From positions 372,001-436,000 of the forward strand of contig NZ_JOBH01000004.1 in the NCBI RefSeq assembly GCF_000717745.1: DNA of 64,000 nt, in the 5' to 3' direction. Shown piece by piece: positions 26,425-36,400 of this stretch. Source of the DNA: Streptomyces violens. GTDB taxonomy: Bacteria > Actinomycetota > Actinomycetes > Streptomycetales > Streptomycetaceae. Position numbers and translations under genes: made by a program. Position 1 is the stretch's first letter. Each line of letters starts with the position of its first letter. The notes below the pieces were generated by a model. That model saw only the letters and a program-made list of their open reading frames with translations, did no database searches and had not been told where the DNA came from.

Positions 26425-27549
26425 GTGGGACAGCGCTCGCCGGACACGCAGGGTACGGGACGGGATCCGTTCTTCGACAACGCGAAGCTGCTGGCCATGG
26501 TCCTGGTGGTGGCCGGGCACGCCTGGCAGCCGCTCAAGGACAGCCACGCCGTGTGGTCCGGCTATCTGTTCCTTTACATGTTCCATATGCCGCTGTTCAT
26601 CGTGATCTCCGGCTACTTCTCGCGGAGCTTCGCCTTCAAGCCCGAGCAGGGCAAACGGCTGATCACGGGGATCGCCGTGCCGTACCTCCTCTTCGAGGCC
26701 GCGTACAGCCTCTACGGCAACGCCGTCGACGGGCGGCACAACGACCTCAGCCTGCTGTCCCCGTGGTACCTCACCTGGTTCCTCGCGGCGCTCTTCGTCT
26801 GGCGGCTCACCGCCCCCGTATGGCGGGCGATGCGCTGGTACGTCGCGGTCGGCCTCTCCCTCGCCCTCGCGCTGATCGGCGCGGCCACTCCGTTGAGCGG
26901 CGTCCTCAACCTCGCACGCGTCCTGCAGTTCCTGCCGTTCTTCGTGATCGGCCTCGTGCTGCGCCCCGAGCACTGGCAGCTGCTGCGGGCGCGGTGGGTA
27001 CGGATCGCCGCGGTGCCGGTGCTGGTGGGCGGCGCGGCGACGGCCTACTGGGTCAAGGGCCGGATGACCGCCCAGTGGGCCATGCACAACCACAGCTGGG
27101 TCGATCTGCATGTCTCCTGGCCGGTCGGAATGGCGATGACGCTGGCCACCACCGCCTGCTCGCTGGTCCTCGCGGTGGCGTTCCTGGCCTGGGTCCCGCG
27201 CCGCCGCACCTGGTTCACCCCGCTCGGCGCCGGCACCCTCTGTGCCTATCTGCTGCACGGCTTCTTCGTGCGCACCGCCGCCTGGGAGGGCTGGTTCGAC
27301 GCGCCCTTCTGGCACACCCCGGCCGGCGAACTGACCGTCACCGCCTTCGGCGTCGCCCTCGCGCTGGCGCTCACCTCGCCCCCGGTCCGCCGCTTCTTCC
27401 GCCCGGTGATGGAACCGCGGCTGGACTGGGCGTTCCGGCTGCCCGCGGCCACGCGCGCCCGCTCCCGGTCCGGCCCAGTCCCGGACCGCTCAGCCGACGA
27501 GACCCCGGTACCGGCCGGGAGCACGGCGGGCCGCACGACGTCCGGCTGA
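26425..27549 (+). CDS. Acyltransferase family 3 membrane protein
   Basis: A 374-residue polytopic protein of the AT3 group. The start region FFDNAKLLAMVLVVAGHAWQPL contains the conserved His, and MFHMPLFIVISGYFSRSF follows; about ten membrane segments are visible. The GTG start has GGAGG 4-8 bases upstream. The C-terminal 40 residues are Pro/Arg-rich and cytoplasmic. It resembles the fucose/glucan-modifying AT3 proteins of actinomycetes. Substrate unknown; no biosynthetic operon surrounds it. Confidence 0.83.
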   Translation: MGQRSPDTQGTGRDPFFDNAKLLAMVLVVAGHAWQPLKDSHAVWSGYLFLYMFHMPLFIVISGYFSRSFAFKPEQGKRLITGIAVPYLLFEAAYSLYGNAVDGRHNDLSLLSPWYLTWFLAALFVWRLTAPVWRAMRWYVAVGLSLALALIGAATPLSGVLNLARVLQFLPFFVIGLVLRPEHWQLLRARWVRIAAVPVLVGGAATAYWVKGRMTAQWAMHNHSWVDLHVSWPVGMAMTLATTACSLVLAVAFLAWVPRRRTWFTPLGAGTLCAYLLHGFFVRTAAWEGWFDAPFWHTPAGELTVTAFGVALALALTSPPVRRFFRPVMEPRLDWAFRLPAATRARSRSGPVPDRSADETPVPAGSTAGRTTSG

Positions 27550-27576
27550 GACCGGCGCGCTCAAAAAAGGGGGCGC

Positions 27577-29844
27577 TCAGCCGGTCGACCCCACATTGCG
27601 GCCCGACACCGGGACCTCCAGCGGGCGGGCGAGACCGATCACGCCCTCGTCGAGGCGCTGGAGGTGGCGCAGGACGCGGAAGGTGACCGTGCCCGAGGCA
27701 GGCCCGGCGGTGCCGTTGGCCTCCAGTACCGAGGCGATGCTCGCGCCGGACGAGACCTCGCCGCGGGTGCTCTCCTCCACGACGCGCGCCACGATGATGT
27801 CGATGTTCCGGGCGATGCGCTTGCCGGCCCGCTCCAGCCGCGGGTCGGCCGCGACGTTCTTGCTGTACGGCACGAGCTCGGCCGTCGCCGCCAGTGAACG
27901 GGCGTGGTACGCGCAGGTCTCCAGCAGCGCCACCAGATAGCGGGCGGTCTGCCGACGCCCCCGCAGCGGCGTGATCGGGTGCGTCAGCGGCTGCGTGGAG
28001 GCCCGCAGGTCGTCCAGCGCCGAGTCCAGATCGCGCGCCTTGTCCAGCAGATCGGCGGCGGGGCCGCCACTGAGCTGCGCCACCGCTGCCGTCACCACGT
28101 CGCGCAGCCGCTCCAGCACCGTGCCCAGCAGCTCGTCCGTGCGGCGGTCGGTGTGCACCGGCAGCACCAGCATGGCGGCGATGATCCCGCAGGCCGCGCC
28201 GAGCGCCGTCTCCTCGATGCGCAGCACCAGCACGGCCAGGCTGTAGGTGTTCAGCAGCGTGTAGAGCAGGCCCAGCATCGCGGTGACGCAGAAGGACATC
28301 AGCGCGTACGACAGCGGCGCCGTGAAGAACATCCCGAAGATGAAGAGCAGTACGAGGGCGAACGCGAGCCAGGTGTTGTTCCCGACGAGCCCCGCGAGCG
28401 CGACACCGGCGACCACGCCGAGGATCGTGCCCACCAGCCGGCGATAGCCCTTGACCAGGATCTCGCCGGTGGACGCGGTGTTGAGGAAGACGACCCAGCA
28501 GGTCAGCACCGCCCAGTACCAGCGCTGGCTGGAGAGGAACTCGCCGCCGATGATGGCCAGCGTCGAGCCCACCGCGACCTGGAAGGCGGCCCGGGTGGTG
28601 GGCCGCTGCAGCCCGGTGCGCTCGTCGGCGGCCTCCTCGCCCGCCTCGTCCAGGCCGGCCATCGCGACGTCCTCGGCGTCGAACTCCTCACGGGAGCGGG
28701 CCGTCGCGGGGGTGTCGTCGGACGCGTCCTGCGGCCCGTCCAGCGCCAGCCGCAGACCCAGCACCGCGCGCGCGGCTTCACCGATGCCGCGGAAGACGTC
28801 CTGGACGGCGGGCGAGGCCGCCGGCAGCTTCTCCTCGTCGCGGTAGCCGAGCAGCCGGTTCCGTACGTGGGCCAGGGCCATGCCGCGGTCGTCGGCACCG
28901 CGGCGCGCGATCAGCAGGTGCAGCGCGCTCAGGTCCCGGCGCAGGGTACGGGTCTCGGCGTCCTCGCTCGGCAGCCGCTCGGCGGCGACCTGCAATGGCG
29001 CGTGCGGCAGATGCATCGTGATGGTGTCGGCGCGCTCGGAGCTGCGCGCGTTGAGCAGGATGACGCCCAGCCGCTCGGCGGCGATCTCCGCGTCCGCGAT
29101 ACGGCGCTGCAGCCGCGCAGCCGTGGCCTCGTCCCGGGTCCCCTCCTCCAGCCGGCCCTGGATCATCAGGGCCGCCTCGTGCAGCCGGGCGGTGCGCCGC
29201 CGCAGACTGTCCAGGACCTTGTCCAGGTCGTCCGGAGTGGCGTCGAGCAGCTCTATCTGGGCCGCCACCAGTTGCGCGAGCCGCGCCCTGAACGCCTCGC
29301 GGAGCCGCCCCAGGGTGCGCTGGGGCGTCTCCGGTACGACGGCGAAACGGACGACCGCGCTGCACGCGAAGGCGACGGCCAGCGTCAGATACAGCTCCGG
29401 CAGCGCGCCGACGGTGGCCTGGACGAACAGCGACACGAAGTAGACCTGGAAGCCGATCAGGCCGAGGGCCGTGCCGCGGTCGCCGAACCGCCGTCCGTAC
29501 ACCGCGCCGAAGATCAGCAGCACGAAGAAGATGTCACCGGCGATGATCCGGGTGTGCAGGAGCGCTCCCAGCGACATCGCGGCGAGGGCGACGGGCAGGC
29601 CGCACGCGAGCGTGACGGCCTGCCCGCGCACCTCCTTCTCCTTGATCGCGAAGGTGGCGACCATGGCCGTCATGGCGCCCGCCACCATGTGGTTGACATC
29701 CGTGCCGAGCAGCGCGAGGACGACGAGGGCCAGTACGATCGCGCCGACCGTCCGCAGCCCCGCCATCAGCCGCAGCAGTCCCGGGTCGGACGCCGCGAAG
29801 CGGTCCCAGGTGCGGATGCCGGCCCGCCGTGTCGCTGCTATCAC
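27577..29844 (-). CDS. FUSC-family inner membrane protein
   Basis: A 755-residue membrane protein with two similar halves. The N-terminal half has about six hydrophobic segments between residues 25 and 160, then a long soluble helical region (about 160-400) rich in Arg and Glu. A second block of six segments follows (about 405-560), then a soluble tail. This is the layout of the FUSC/aromatic-acid exporter family. Members are linked to efflux of aromatic acids or other small molecules. The GTG start follows GGGAGAG. Its closeness to the aromatic operon is suggestive but not conclusive. Confidence 0.75.
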   Translation of the reverse strand: MIAATRRAGIRTWDRFAASDPGLLRLMAGLRTVGAIVLALVVLALLGTDVNHMVAGAMTAMVATFAIKEKEVRGQAVTLACGLPVALAAMSLGALLHTRIIAGDIFFVLLIFGAVYGRRFGDRGTALGLIGFQVYFVSLFVQATVGALPELYLTLAVAFACSAVVRFAVVPETPQRTLGRLREAFRARLAQLVAAQIELLDATPDDLDKVLDSLRRRTARLHEAALMIQGRLEEGTRDEATAARLQRRIADAEIAAERLGVILLNARSSERADTITMHLPHAPLQVAAERLPSEDAETRTLRRDLSALHLLIARRGADDRGMALAHVRNRLLGYRDEEKLPAASPAVQDVFRGIGEAARAVLGLRLALDGPQDASDDTPATARSREEFDAEDVAMAGLDEAGEEAADERTGLQRPTTRAAFQVAVGSTLAIIGGEFLSSQRWYWAVLTCWVVFLNTASTGEILVKGYRRLVGTILGVVAGVALAGLVGNNTWLAFALVLLFIFGMFFTAPLSYALMSFCVTAMLGLLYTLLNTYSLAVLVLRIEETALGAACGIIAAMLVLPVHTDRRTDELLGTVLERLRDVVTAAVAQLSGGPAADLLDKARDLDSALDDLRASTQPLTHPITPLRGRRQTARYLVALLETCAYHARSLAATAELVPYSKNVAADPRLERAGKRIARNIDIIVARVVEESTRGEVSSGASIASVLEANGTAGPASGTVTFRVLRHLQRLDEGVIGLARPLEVPVSGRNVGSTG

Positions 29845-29968
29845 GCTGCCGTACTCTCCCGATGCTCGCCATGATCCATGGAGGCCCCAGCATCGCATGA
29901 GTCACGCCCCGGTACCGAGGTCGGTGTTCCGGTGACCGCCGACGGCCGCGAGCATCGGGAGGCGCCGG

Positions 29969-32299
29969 CTAGCGAGCGTCCTTCCGCGTCAGGACCGTCC
30001 GGCGGACCCGGCGGGCCGCCGCGACCAGGTGCTCCAGCGACGTACGGGTCTCCCGCCAGCCCCTGGTCTTCAGACCGCAGTCGGGGTTGACCCACAGCCG
30101 CTCGGCGGGGACGGCCGTCAGCGCCGCGCGGATCAGGGCCTCGACCTCGTCGGTGTCCGGGACGCGCGGCGAGTGGATGTCGTAGACACCCGGGCCGACC
30201 TCCCGCGGATACCCGGCGGCGGCCAGCTCGCCGGCCACCCGCATATGGGAACGGGCCGCCTCCAGGCTGATCACATCGGCGTCGAGGTCGTCGATGGCCG
30301 GCAGGATGTCGCCGAACTCCGCGTAACACATGTGCGTATGGATCTGGGTGTCAGGACGTACGCCGCCGGTGGCGAGCCGGAACGCCTCGGTGGCCCAGGC
30401 CAGATACGCCGCGTGGTCGGCGGCGCGCAGCGGGAGCGTCTCGCGCAGCGCCGGCTCGTCCACCTGGATCACCGAGGTGCCCGCCGCCTCCAGGTCGGCC
30501 ACCTCGTCGCGCAAAGCCAGCGCGACCTGGCGCGCGGTGTCGGCGAGCGGCTGGTCGTCCCGGACGAAGGACCACGCGAGCATCGTGACGGGTCCGGTGA
30601 GCATGCCCTTGACCGGCCGCCCGGTGAGCGACTGTGCGTACCGTGTCCAGCGCACCGTCATCGGCTCCGGGCGCGAGACGTCACCGGCCAGCACGGGCGG
30701 GCGGACGTAGCGGGTGCCGTAGGACTGGACCCAGCCGTGCCGCGTGGCGAGGTAGCCGGTCAGCCGCTCGGCGAAGTGCTGCACCATGTCGTTGCGTTCC
30801 GGCTCGCCGTGCACCAGGACGTCGAGCCCGGCCTTCTCCTGGTAGGCGACGACCTCACGGATCTCCGCCGCGATGCGCTCCTCGTACGCGGCCTCGTCGA
30901 TCCGGCCCGCGCGCAGCTCGGCGCGTGCGATGCGCAGCGCGGCCGTCTGCGGGAAGGAGCCGATGGTCGTCGTGGGCAGCGGCGGCAGGCCGAGGTGGGC
31001 GCGCTGGGCGGCGGACCGCTCGGGGTACGGCTGGGAGCGCCGGCAGCCGGCGGCGGTGACGGCCGCGGCGCGGGCCCGGACGGCCGGGTCGTGGGTGAGC
31101 GCCGCGCCGGTGCGGGAGGCGAGGTCGGCGCGGTTGGCGGCGAGTTCGGCGGCGATGATGCCGGTGCCGTGCGTCAGCCCGCGGGCCAGGGTGACGACCT
31201 CGGCGGTCTTCTGCCGGGCGAAGGCGAGCCAGCGGCCGATCCCCGGGTCGATGTCCCGCTCGACGGCCGCGTCCAGCGGGACGTGCAGCAGCGAGCAGGA
31301 GGCCGCCACGTCCACCCGGTCGGCGAGGCCCAGCAGGGTGCCGAGCGTGGCGAGGGACTTCTCGTGGTCGTCGATCCACACGTTGCGGCCGTTGACGACG
31401 CCCGCGACCAGCCGCTTGCCGGGCAGGCCCCCGGCCGCCGCGAGGTCGTCCAGATTGCCGGCCGCCGCCTCGGTGAAGTCCATGGCCAGCCCCTCGACGG
31501 GGGCCTTGGCCAGTACCGGCAGGGCCTCGCCGAGCCGGCCGAAGTAGGTGGCGACCAGGAGCTGCGGGCGGTCGGTGAGCGCGCTGAGGTCGCGGTAGGC
31601 GCGGGCCGCCGCGTTCAGTTCGGCCGGGGTGCGGTCCTGCACGAGCGCCGGCTCGTCCAGCTGTACCCACTCGGCGCCGGCGGCCCGCAGATCGGCGAGG
31701 ACCTCCGCGTACACGGGCAGCAGCCGGTCGAGGAGGGTCAGCGGCTCGAAGCCGGGGTCCGCGCCGGGGGCGGGCTTGGCGAGCAGCAGGTAGGTCACGG
31801 GACCGACCAGGACGGGCCGTGCCGTGTGGCCGAGCGCGCGGGCCTCATTCAGCTCCCCGACCTGCTTGCGCGAGTCGGCGGCGAAGACGGTGTCGGGGCC
31901 CAGTTCCGGCACCAGGTAGTGGTAGTTGGTGTCGAACCACTTGGTCATCTCCAGCGGCGCCGCGTCCTGCGCGCCGCGCGCCATGGCGAAGTATCCGTCC
32001 AGGGCGTCGGTTTCGACGGCGGTGCGGTGCCGTCGGGGGATCGCGCCGACCATGATGCTGGTGTCCAGTACGTGGTCGTAGTACGAGAAGTCGCCGGTCG
32101 GCACCTCGTGCAGGCCCGCCTCGGTCAGCTCCCGCCAGACGGAACGGCGCAGGTCCGCGGCGGTCTCCCGGAGCGCGTCGGCGGTGACGCGGCCCTTCCA
32201 GTACCCCTCGACCGCCTTCTTCAGTTCCCGGTCCGGCCCCTGCCGGGGATAGCCGTACACGGTGGCCCGTCCGGCCGTGGCGGTGTGCTTGCTGGTCAC
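29969..32299 (-). CDS. metE: Cobalamin-independent methionine synthase
   Basis: A 776-residue MetE of normal length. The N-terminal domain begins with [25 protein letters not shown]. The C-terminal catalytic barrel has [52 protein letters not shown] with the zinc His and Cys, and [12 protein letters not shown] with the last Cys. It methylates homocysteine from methyl-tetrahydrofolate. The GTG start has AAGGAGAG 6 bases before it, and that site is itself predicted to be masked under cobalamin riboswitch control. Confidence 0.96.
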   Translation of the reverse strand: MTSKHTATAGRATVYGYPRQGPDRELKKAVEGYWKGRVTADALRETAADLRRSVWRELTEAGLHEVPTGDFSYYDHVLDTSIMVGAIPRRHRTAVETDALDGYFAMARGAQDAAPLEMTKWFDTNYHYLVPELGPDTVFAADSRKQVGELNEARALGHTARPVLVGPVTYLLLAKPAPGADPGFEPLTLLDRLLPVYAEVLADLRAAGAEWVQLDEPALVQDRTPAELNAAARAYRDLSALTDRPQLLVATYFGRLGEALPVLAKAPVEGLAMDFTEAAAGNLDDLAAAGGLPGKRLVAGVVNGRNVWIDDHEKSLATLGTLLGLADRVDVAASCSLLHVPLDAAVERDIDPGIGRWLAFARQKTAEVVTLARGLTHGTGIIAAELAANRADLASRTGAALTHDPAVRARAAAVTAAGCRRSQPYPERSAAQRAHLGLPPLPTTTIGSFPQTAALRIARAELRAGRIDEAAYEERIAAEIREVVAYQEKAGLDVLVHGEPERNDMVQHFAERLTGYLATRHGWVQSYGTRYVRPPVLAGDVSRPEPMTVRWTRYAQSLTGRPVKGMLTGPVTMLAWSFVRDDQPLADTARQVALALRDEVADLEAAGTSVIQVDEPALRETLPLRAADHAAYLAWATEAFRLATGGVRPDTQIHTHMCYAEFGDILPAIDDLDADVISLEAARSHMRVAGELAAAGYPREVGPGVYDIHSPRVPDTDEVEALIRAALTAVPAERLWVNPDCGLKTRGWRETRTSLEHLVAAARRVRRTVLTRKDAR

Positions 32300-32307
32300 G
32301 TTGCTCT

Positions 32308-32359
32308 CCTTCGCGAGCGTGTCTCCGAGTGCCCGGCGACGGGCACGAGAGCGCGAAGG
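32308..32359 (-). promoter_or_regulatory. Predicted anti-Shine-Dalgarno hairpin of metE
   Basis: The metE ribosome site CGCGAAGG (32308-32315 on the complement) is exactly complementary to CCTTCGCG at 32352-32359. Pairing would hide the ribosome site, giving translational control by the riboswitch just upstream. A small GCCCG/CGGGC hairpin sits in the loop. Confidence 0.6.
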
Positions 32360-32458
32360 GAGTGCACAGCGGACGGGCCGTCACGCACTCGTGCGCCGCG
32401 TCCCTGCTGTACGCCGACCCGCCCTCGAGGTCACCGGGAGACCGCACACGAACGGATC

Positions 32459-32664
32459 GCGTGCGGGCAACGGGCAGGTCTTCGGACTCACGAGCACGTC
32501 CACCCGAAGGCGGACACCTACTGGCCGTCGCTTCCCGGACCCGGTCGGTCCAGTGCGTATGACGGCGGTCGTTCCCGCTCACCGCTGCGGGGCAGTCCCG
32601 GATTCCCACCGGGTTCCCTCTTGCGACGCGCCTGCCTGGCGGACAGGGCGAACCAGCTGCACGC
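32459..32664 (-). ncRNA. Cobalamin (B12) riboswitch of metE
   Basis: The RNA on the metE strand contains the B12-box core: GGGAACCCGGTGGGAATCC, GGGACTGCCCCGCAGCGGTG, and the late conserved GTCCGAAGACCTGCC. The flanking GCGTGC and GCACGC can form the closing stem P1, giving about 206 bases. Bound adenosylcobalamin would switch off metE so that the B12-dependent enzyme is used instead. Recognition is by conserved boxes, so the family call is strong. Confidence 0.93.
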
Positions 32665-32714
32665 ATCAGGCTATGCCCTGCCACCGTCCACGTGCCATCC
32701 CCCCTAGATCCATA

Positions 32715-32733
32715 TTAGGTTAGGCTTGCCTAA
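32715..32733 (+). promoter_or_regulatory. Iron box (DmdR/DtxR/IdeR-type operator)
   Basis: TTAGGTTAGGCTTGCCTAA is a 19-base interrupted palindrome. It agrees with the streptomycete iron-box consensus (as at the desferrioxamine genes, TTAGGTTAGGCTCACCTAA) at 17 of 19 positions. It lies 61 bases before the Fes-N gene and about 0.7 kb before the PKS-NRPS gene, where it would overlap the promoter. It predicts repression when iron is plentiful. Confidence 0.88.
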
Positions 32734-32793
32734 GTCACACTGTTCGTGGCGCGTGGCTCCAGCGGCTCCGCGCTGCCCAGGAAAGCGGGAGAG

Positions 32794-33336
32794 ATGTACG
32801 TCCTTGACGGTCCCGGCGTACGGGACTCGCGGCCATCGCGCACGGCCGGCCCGTGTGTCGAACGCCTCGCCGCCCGGCTCGCCACCGCCATCGAAGCCCA
32901 ACGACCGGTCCTGCTCGCGGACTTCTGGGCGGAGGTCGAGCGGCGCGGCACACCCCTCGTCGAAGAGGCCGCCGACAGTCCCGGGCGGTACGCGGTCACG
33001 TTCCTCTGGCGCGGCCATCGCGCCACCTGCCAGGTGCTGCTGCTGGCCGATGGCCTCACCGACCCCGGTGACCTCGCCTCCGCGCTGCTGGAGCGGCTGC
33101 CGGGCACCGATGTCTGGCATCTGACGTACCTGCTGCCCGCCGGCAGCGGCGGCGCTTACCGGCTCGCCGCGGACATCTCGCCCGGCGGCGCGCCCGCCGA
33201 CTCCGGCCGCCGGCGGCAGCGACTGCGCGCGCTGTGCGCGTACGCCGCGGCCGATCCGCTCAACTCCGGTGCAGCAGACGGTGATTGGAGTGACCCGGAC
33301 GCCTCCGCGTACGTTGTGCCGACTGTCGCCGGATAG
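32794..33336 (+). CDS. Stand-alone enterochelin-esterase N-terminal (Fes-N) domain protein
   Basis: A 180-residue protein matching the N-terminal domain of Fes-type ferric-siderophore esterases: FWAEVERRGTPLVEE, YAVTFLWRGH, LERLPGTDVWHLTYLLPAGSGGAYRLA and AAADPLNS. The usual alpha/beta-hydrolase catalytic domain that follows the DPLNP motif is missing; the frame stops 26 residues later. It is either a truncated esterase or a free binding domain. The ATG at 32794 has AGGAAAG 8 bases upstream; an earlier in-frame ATG at 32746 would lie just past the iron box. It precedes the PKS-NRPS gene by 110 bases, probably in the same iron-controlled unit. Confidence 0.78.
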   Translation: MYVLDGPGVRDSRPSRTAGPCVERLAARLATAIEAQRPVLLADFWAEVERRGTPLVEEAADSPGRYAVTFLWRGHRATCQVLLLADGLTDPGDLASALLERLPGTDVWHLTYLLPAGSGGAYRLAADISPGGAPADSGRRRQRLRALCAYAAADPLNSGAADGDWSDPDASAYVVPTVAG

Positions 33337-33446
33337 CCCCGCGCGGCGCGGGCCGGGCCCGCCGGGCCGACAGTCCGACAAGCTGACCTGACGTGTCGTC
33401 AGGCAGAGCGCCGGAATGTGCCGCACATGGCCCTTATCGTGCACTT

Positions 33447-36400
33447 ATGAGTCAAGTGCCTGATTCCGCTGCTCGTGACCGGATCGCCATCATCGGCATC
33501 GGCTGCCGCCTGCCCGGCCACGCCAACGACCACCGGGCGTTCTGGCGGAACCTGGCCGAGGGCCGGGACTGCATCGTCCCGACCCCGGCCGACCGGTACG
33601 ACGTCACCACCCTCGGCAGCCGGGACCGGAACAAGCCCGGACGGCTGGTCGGCGGCCGCGGCGGATACATCGACGGCTTCGACGCATTCGACCCGGAGTT
33701 CTTCGGCATCAGCCCGCGCGAGGCCGCCCACCTCGACCCACAGCAGCGCAAGCTCCTGGAGGTCTCCTGGGAGGCCCTGGAGGACGGCGGGCAGCGCCCG
33801 GCCGGGCTGGCGGGCGGCGACATCGGCGTGTTCATCGGCGCCTTCACGATGGACTACAACATCCTGCACTTCGCCGACCTGGACTTTCTGGCAGCACACA
33901 CCGCGACCGGCACCATGATGACGATGGTGTCGAACCGCATCTCGCACGCCTTCGACTTCCGCGGCCCCAGCGTCTCCCTCGACACCGCCTGCAGCTCCTC
34001 CCTCGTCGCCCTGCACCTCGCCCGGCAGAGCCTGCTGCGCGGCGAGACCGACCTCGCGCTGGCCGGTGGCACGCTGCTGCACAGCGCGCCGCAGTTCACC
34101 ATCGCCGAGACCAAGGGCGGCTTCCTCTCCGTCGACGGCCGCTCGCGCGCCTTCGACGCGGCGGCCGACGGCTATGTACGCGCCGAGGGCGTCGCCGTCG
34201 TGGCACTGAAACGGCTGGCCGACGCGGTGCGCGACGGCGACCCGGTGCACGCCGTGGTGCTCGGCAGCGGGGTGAACCAGGACGGGCGGACCAACGGCAT
34301 CACCGTGCCGCGCGAGGACGCCCAGGTGCGTCTCGTACGGAAGGTGTGCGCCGAGGCGGGTGTCGCGCCCGGCAGCCTGCAGTACGTCGAGGCGCACGGC
34401 ACCTCCACCCCGGTCGGCGACCCGATCGAGGCCCGGGCGCTCGGCCGCGTCCTGTCCGCCGGACGCCCGCCCGGCGCCCCGTGCTACGTGGGCTCGGTCA
34501 AGACCAACATCGGGCACACCGAGGCCGCCGCCGGCATCGCGGGACTCATCAAGACGGTGCTCGCCCTGAAGCACGGGAAGATCCCGCCGCATCTGAATCT
34601 GGAGCGGCTCAACCCCGCCCTCGACGCGGTCGCGCTGCCCTTCGAGATCCCGGACCGGCTGGTCGACTGGCCCGCGCATGACGGGCCCGCCCGGGCCGGC
34701 GTCAATTCCTTCGGCTTCGGTGGCACCAACGCCCATGTACTGCTGGAAGAGGCGCCCGCGGCCGCTTCCCGCCCCGACCCGCCGCAGCGCGGCCGCACGA
34801 TCCTGCCGCTGAGCGCCCGCCACCCCGAAGGGCTGCGCACACTCGCCGCCGGCCTCCGCGCCGAGCTCTCCGGCACGCACGGCATCCCGCCCGCCCTCGC
34901 CGACCTCGGCCACACCCTCGCCCACCGCCGCGAACACCACGCGCACCGGCTCGCGGTGGTGTACTCCCCGGCCGAGCCCGACTCGCTGGACGAGGCACTG
35001 GCCGCGTACGAGCGGGGCGAGCAGCACCCGCGCGTCGTCACGGGCCACTGCCGAGAGCGCCAACACCGGGGTGCGGCCTGGGTGTTCACCGGCATGGGAC
35101 CGCAGTGGTGGGGGATGGGACGCCGGCTGCTGGCGGCCGAACCGGTGTACCGCGCGGCCGTCGAGGCGTGCGACCGCGAGATCCGGGCCCAGGCCGGCTG
35201 GTCCCTGCTGGACGAACTCGCCAAGGACGAAACCGAGTCGAGGATGGGCGAGACCTGGCTCGCGCAGCCCGCGAACTTCGCGCTGCAGACCGGCCTCGCC
35301 GCACTCTGGCGCAGCCACGGGATCCGGCCCGACGCCGTCGTCGGCCACAGCACCGGTGAGGTCGCCGCGTGCTACGAAGCCGGGGTGCACACTCTCTCCG
35401 AGGCCGTCACGGTGATCCTGCACCGCAGTCGTCTCCAGCACCGGCTGGCCGGCACCGGCACGATGCTGGCCGTCGGGCTGACCGAGGCCGAGGCGGCGCG
35501 CCGCGTCCGCGCGCTGCGCGACCAGGTGTCGGTCGCGGCGGTCAACAGCCCCCACGGCGTCACCCTGTCCGGGGACGCGGACGCGCTCCGCGCCCTCGCC
35601 TCCGACCTGGAAGGGGAGGGGGTCTTCGCGCGCTTCCTGGCGGTCGACATCCCGTACCACAGCGTGCGCATGGACCCGATCAGGGAGGAGCTGCTGGCGG
35701 CGCTGGCGGATCTGAAGCCACGCCCGCCGGAGGTGCCGCTGTACTTGACCGCCCGTCAGGACGTCACGCCCGGCGACGAGCCGGACGCCGCGTACTGGTG
35801 GGACAACGTCCGCGAGCCGGTCCGCTTCCGAGCGGCCGTCGACCGGCTGGCCGAGGACGGCCACCGCCTCTTCCTGGAGCTCGGACCGCACCCGGTGCTC
35901 GGCCACTCGATCGCCGAGTGCCTGGAGGCCTCGGGCACCGAAGGCCGGACGCTGGCCTCGATGCACCGTCAGGAGGACGAGGTCGAACGGTTCCATCGCT
36001 CACTCGCCGAACTGCACACGCTGGGCGTCGAGTTGGACTGGAACGGCCTCCAGCCGGGCGGCCGGGTGGTCCCGCTGCCCCGCTATCCCTGGCGCCAGGA
36101 ACGGTACTGGGCCGAGCCTGAGGGCATCGCGCAGCTCCGGCTCGGCCGCCTCGACCACCCGCTGCTGGGCCGCCGCACCGCACACACCCGGCCCACCTGG
36201 GAGGCCCGGCTCGACACCGAACAACTGCCGTACCTGGCGGACCACCGCATCCAGGGCAACGTGGTCTTCCCCGCCGCGGGCTACCTGGAGATGGCGGCAC
36301 AGGCGGTACGGGCGCTGACCGGCGGCGGCCCGGCGGTGCTGGCCGACGTCCGGCTGGCCAAGGCGCTCTTCCTCGACGACACGCAGCCGACGGCGGTCCA

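Noticed and set aside
27550..27586. Possible terminator between the acyltransferase and FUSC genes (GACCGGC/GCCGGTC)
   Set aside because: Stem of only seven bases with a long loop, and the GCGCTC pieces inside are direct rather than inverted repeats.
33337..33446. GC-rich self-complementary sequence after the Fes-N stop as a terminator
   Set aside because: Many alternative short pairings typical of GC-rich DNA, with no single strong stem, so co-transcription with the PKS-NRPS stays likelier.
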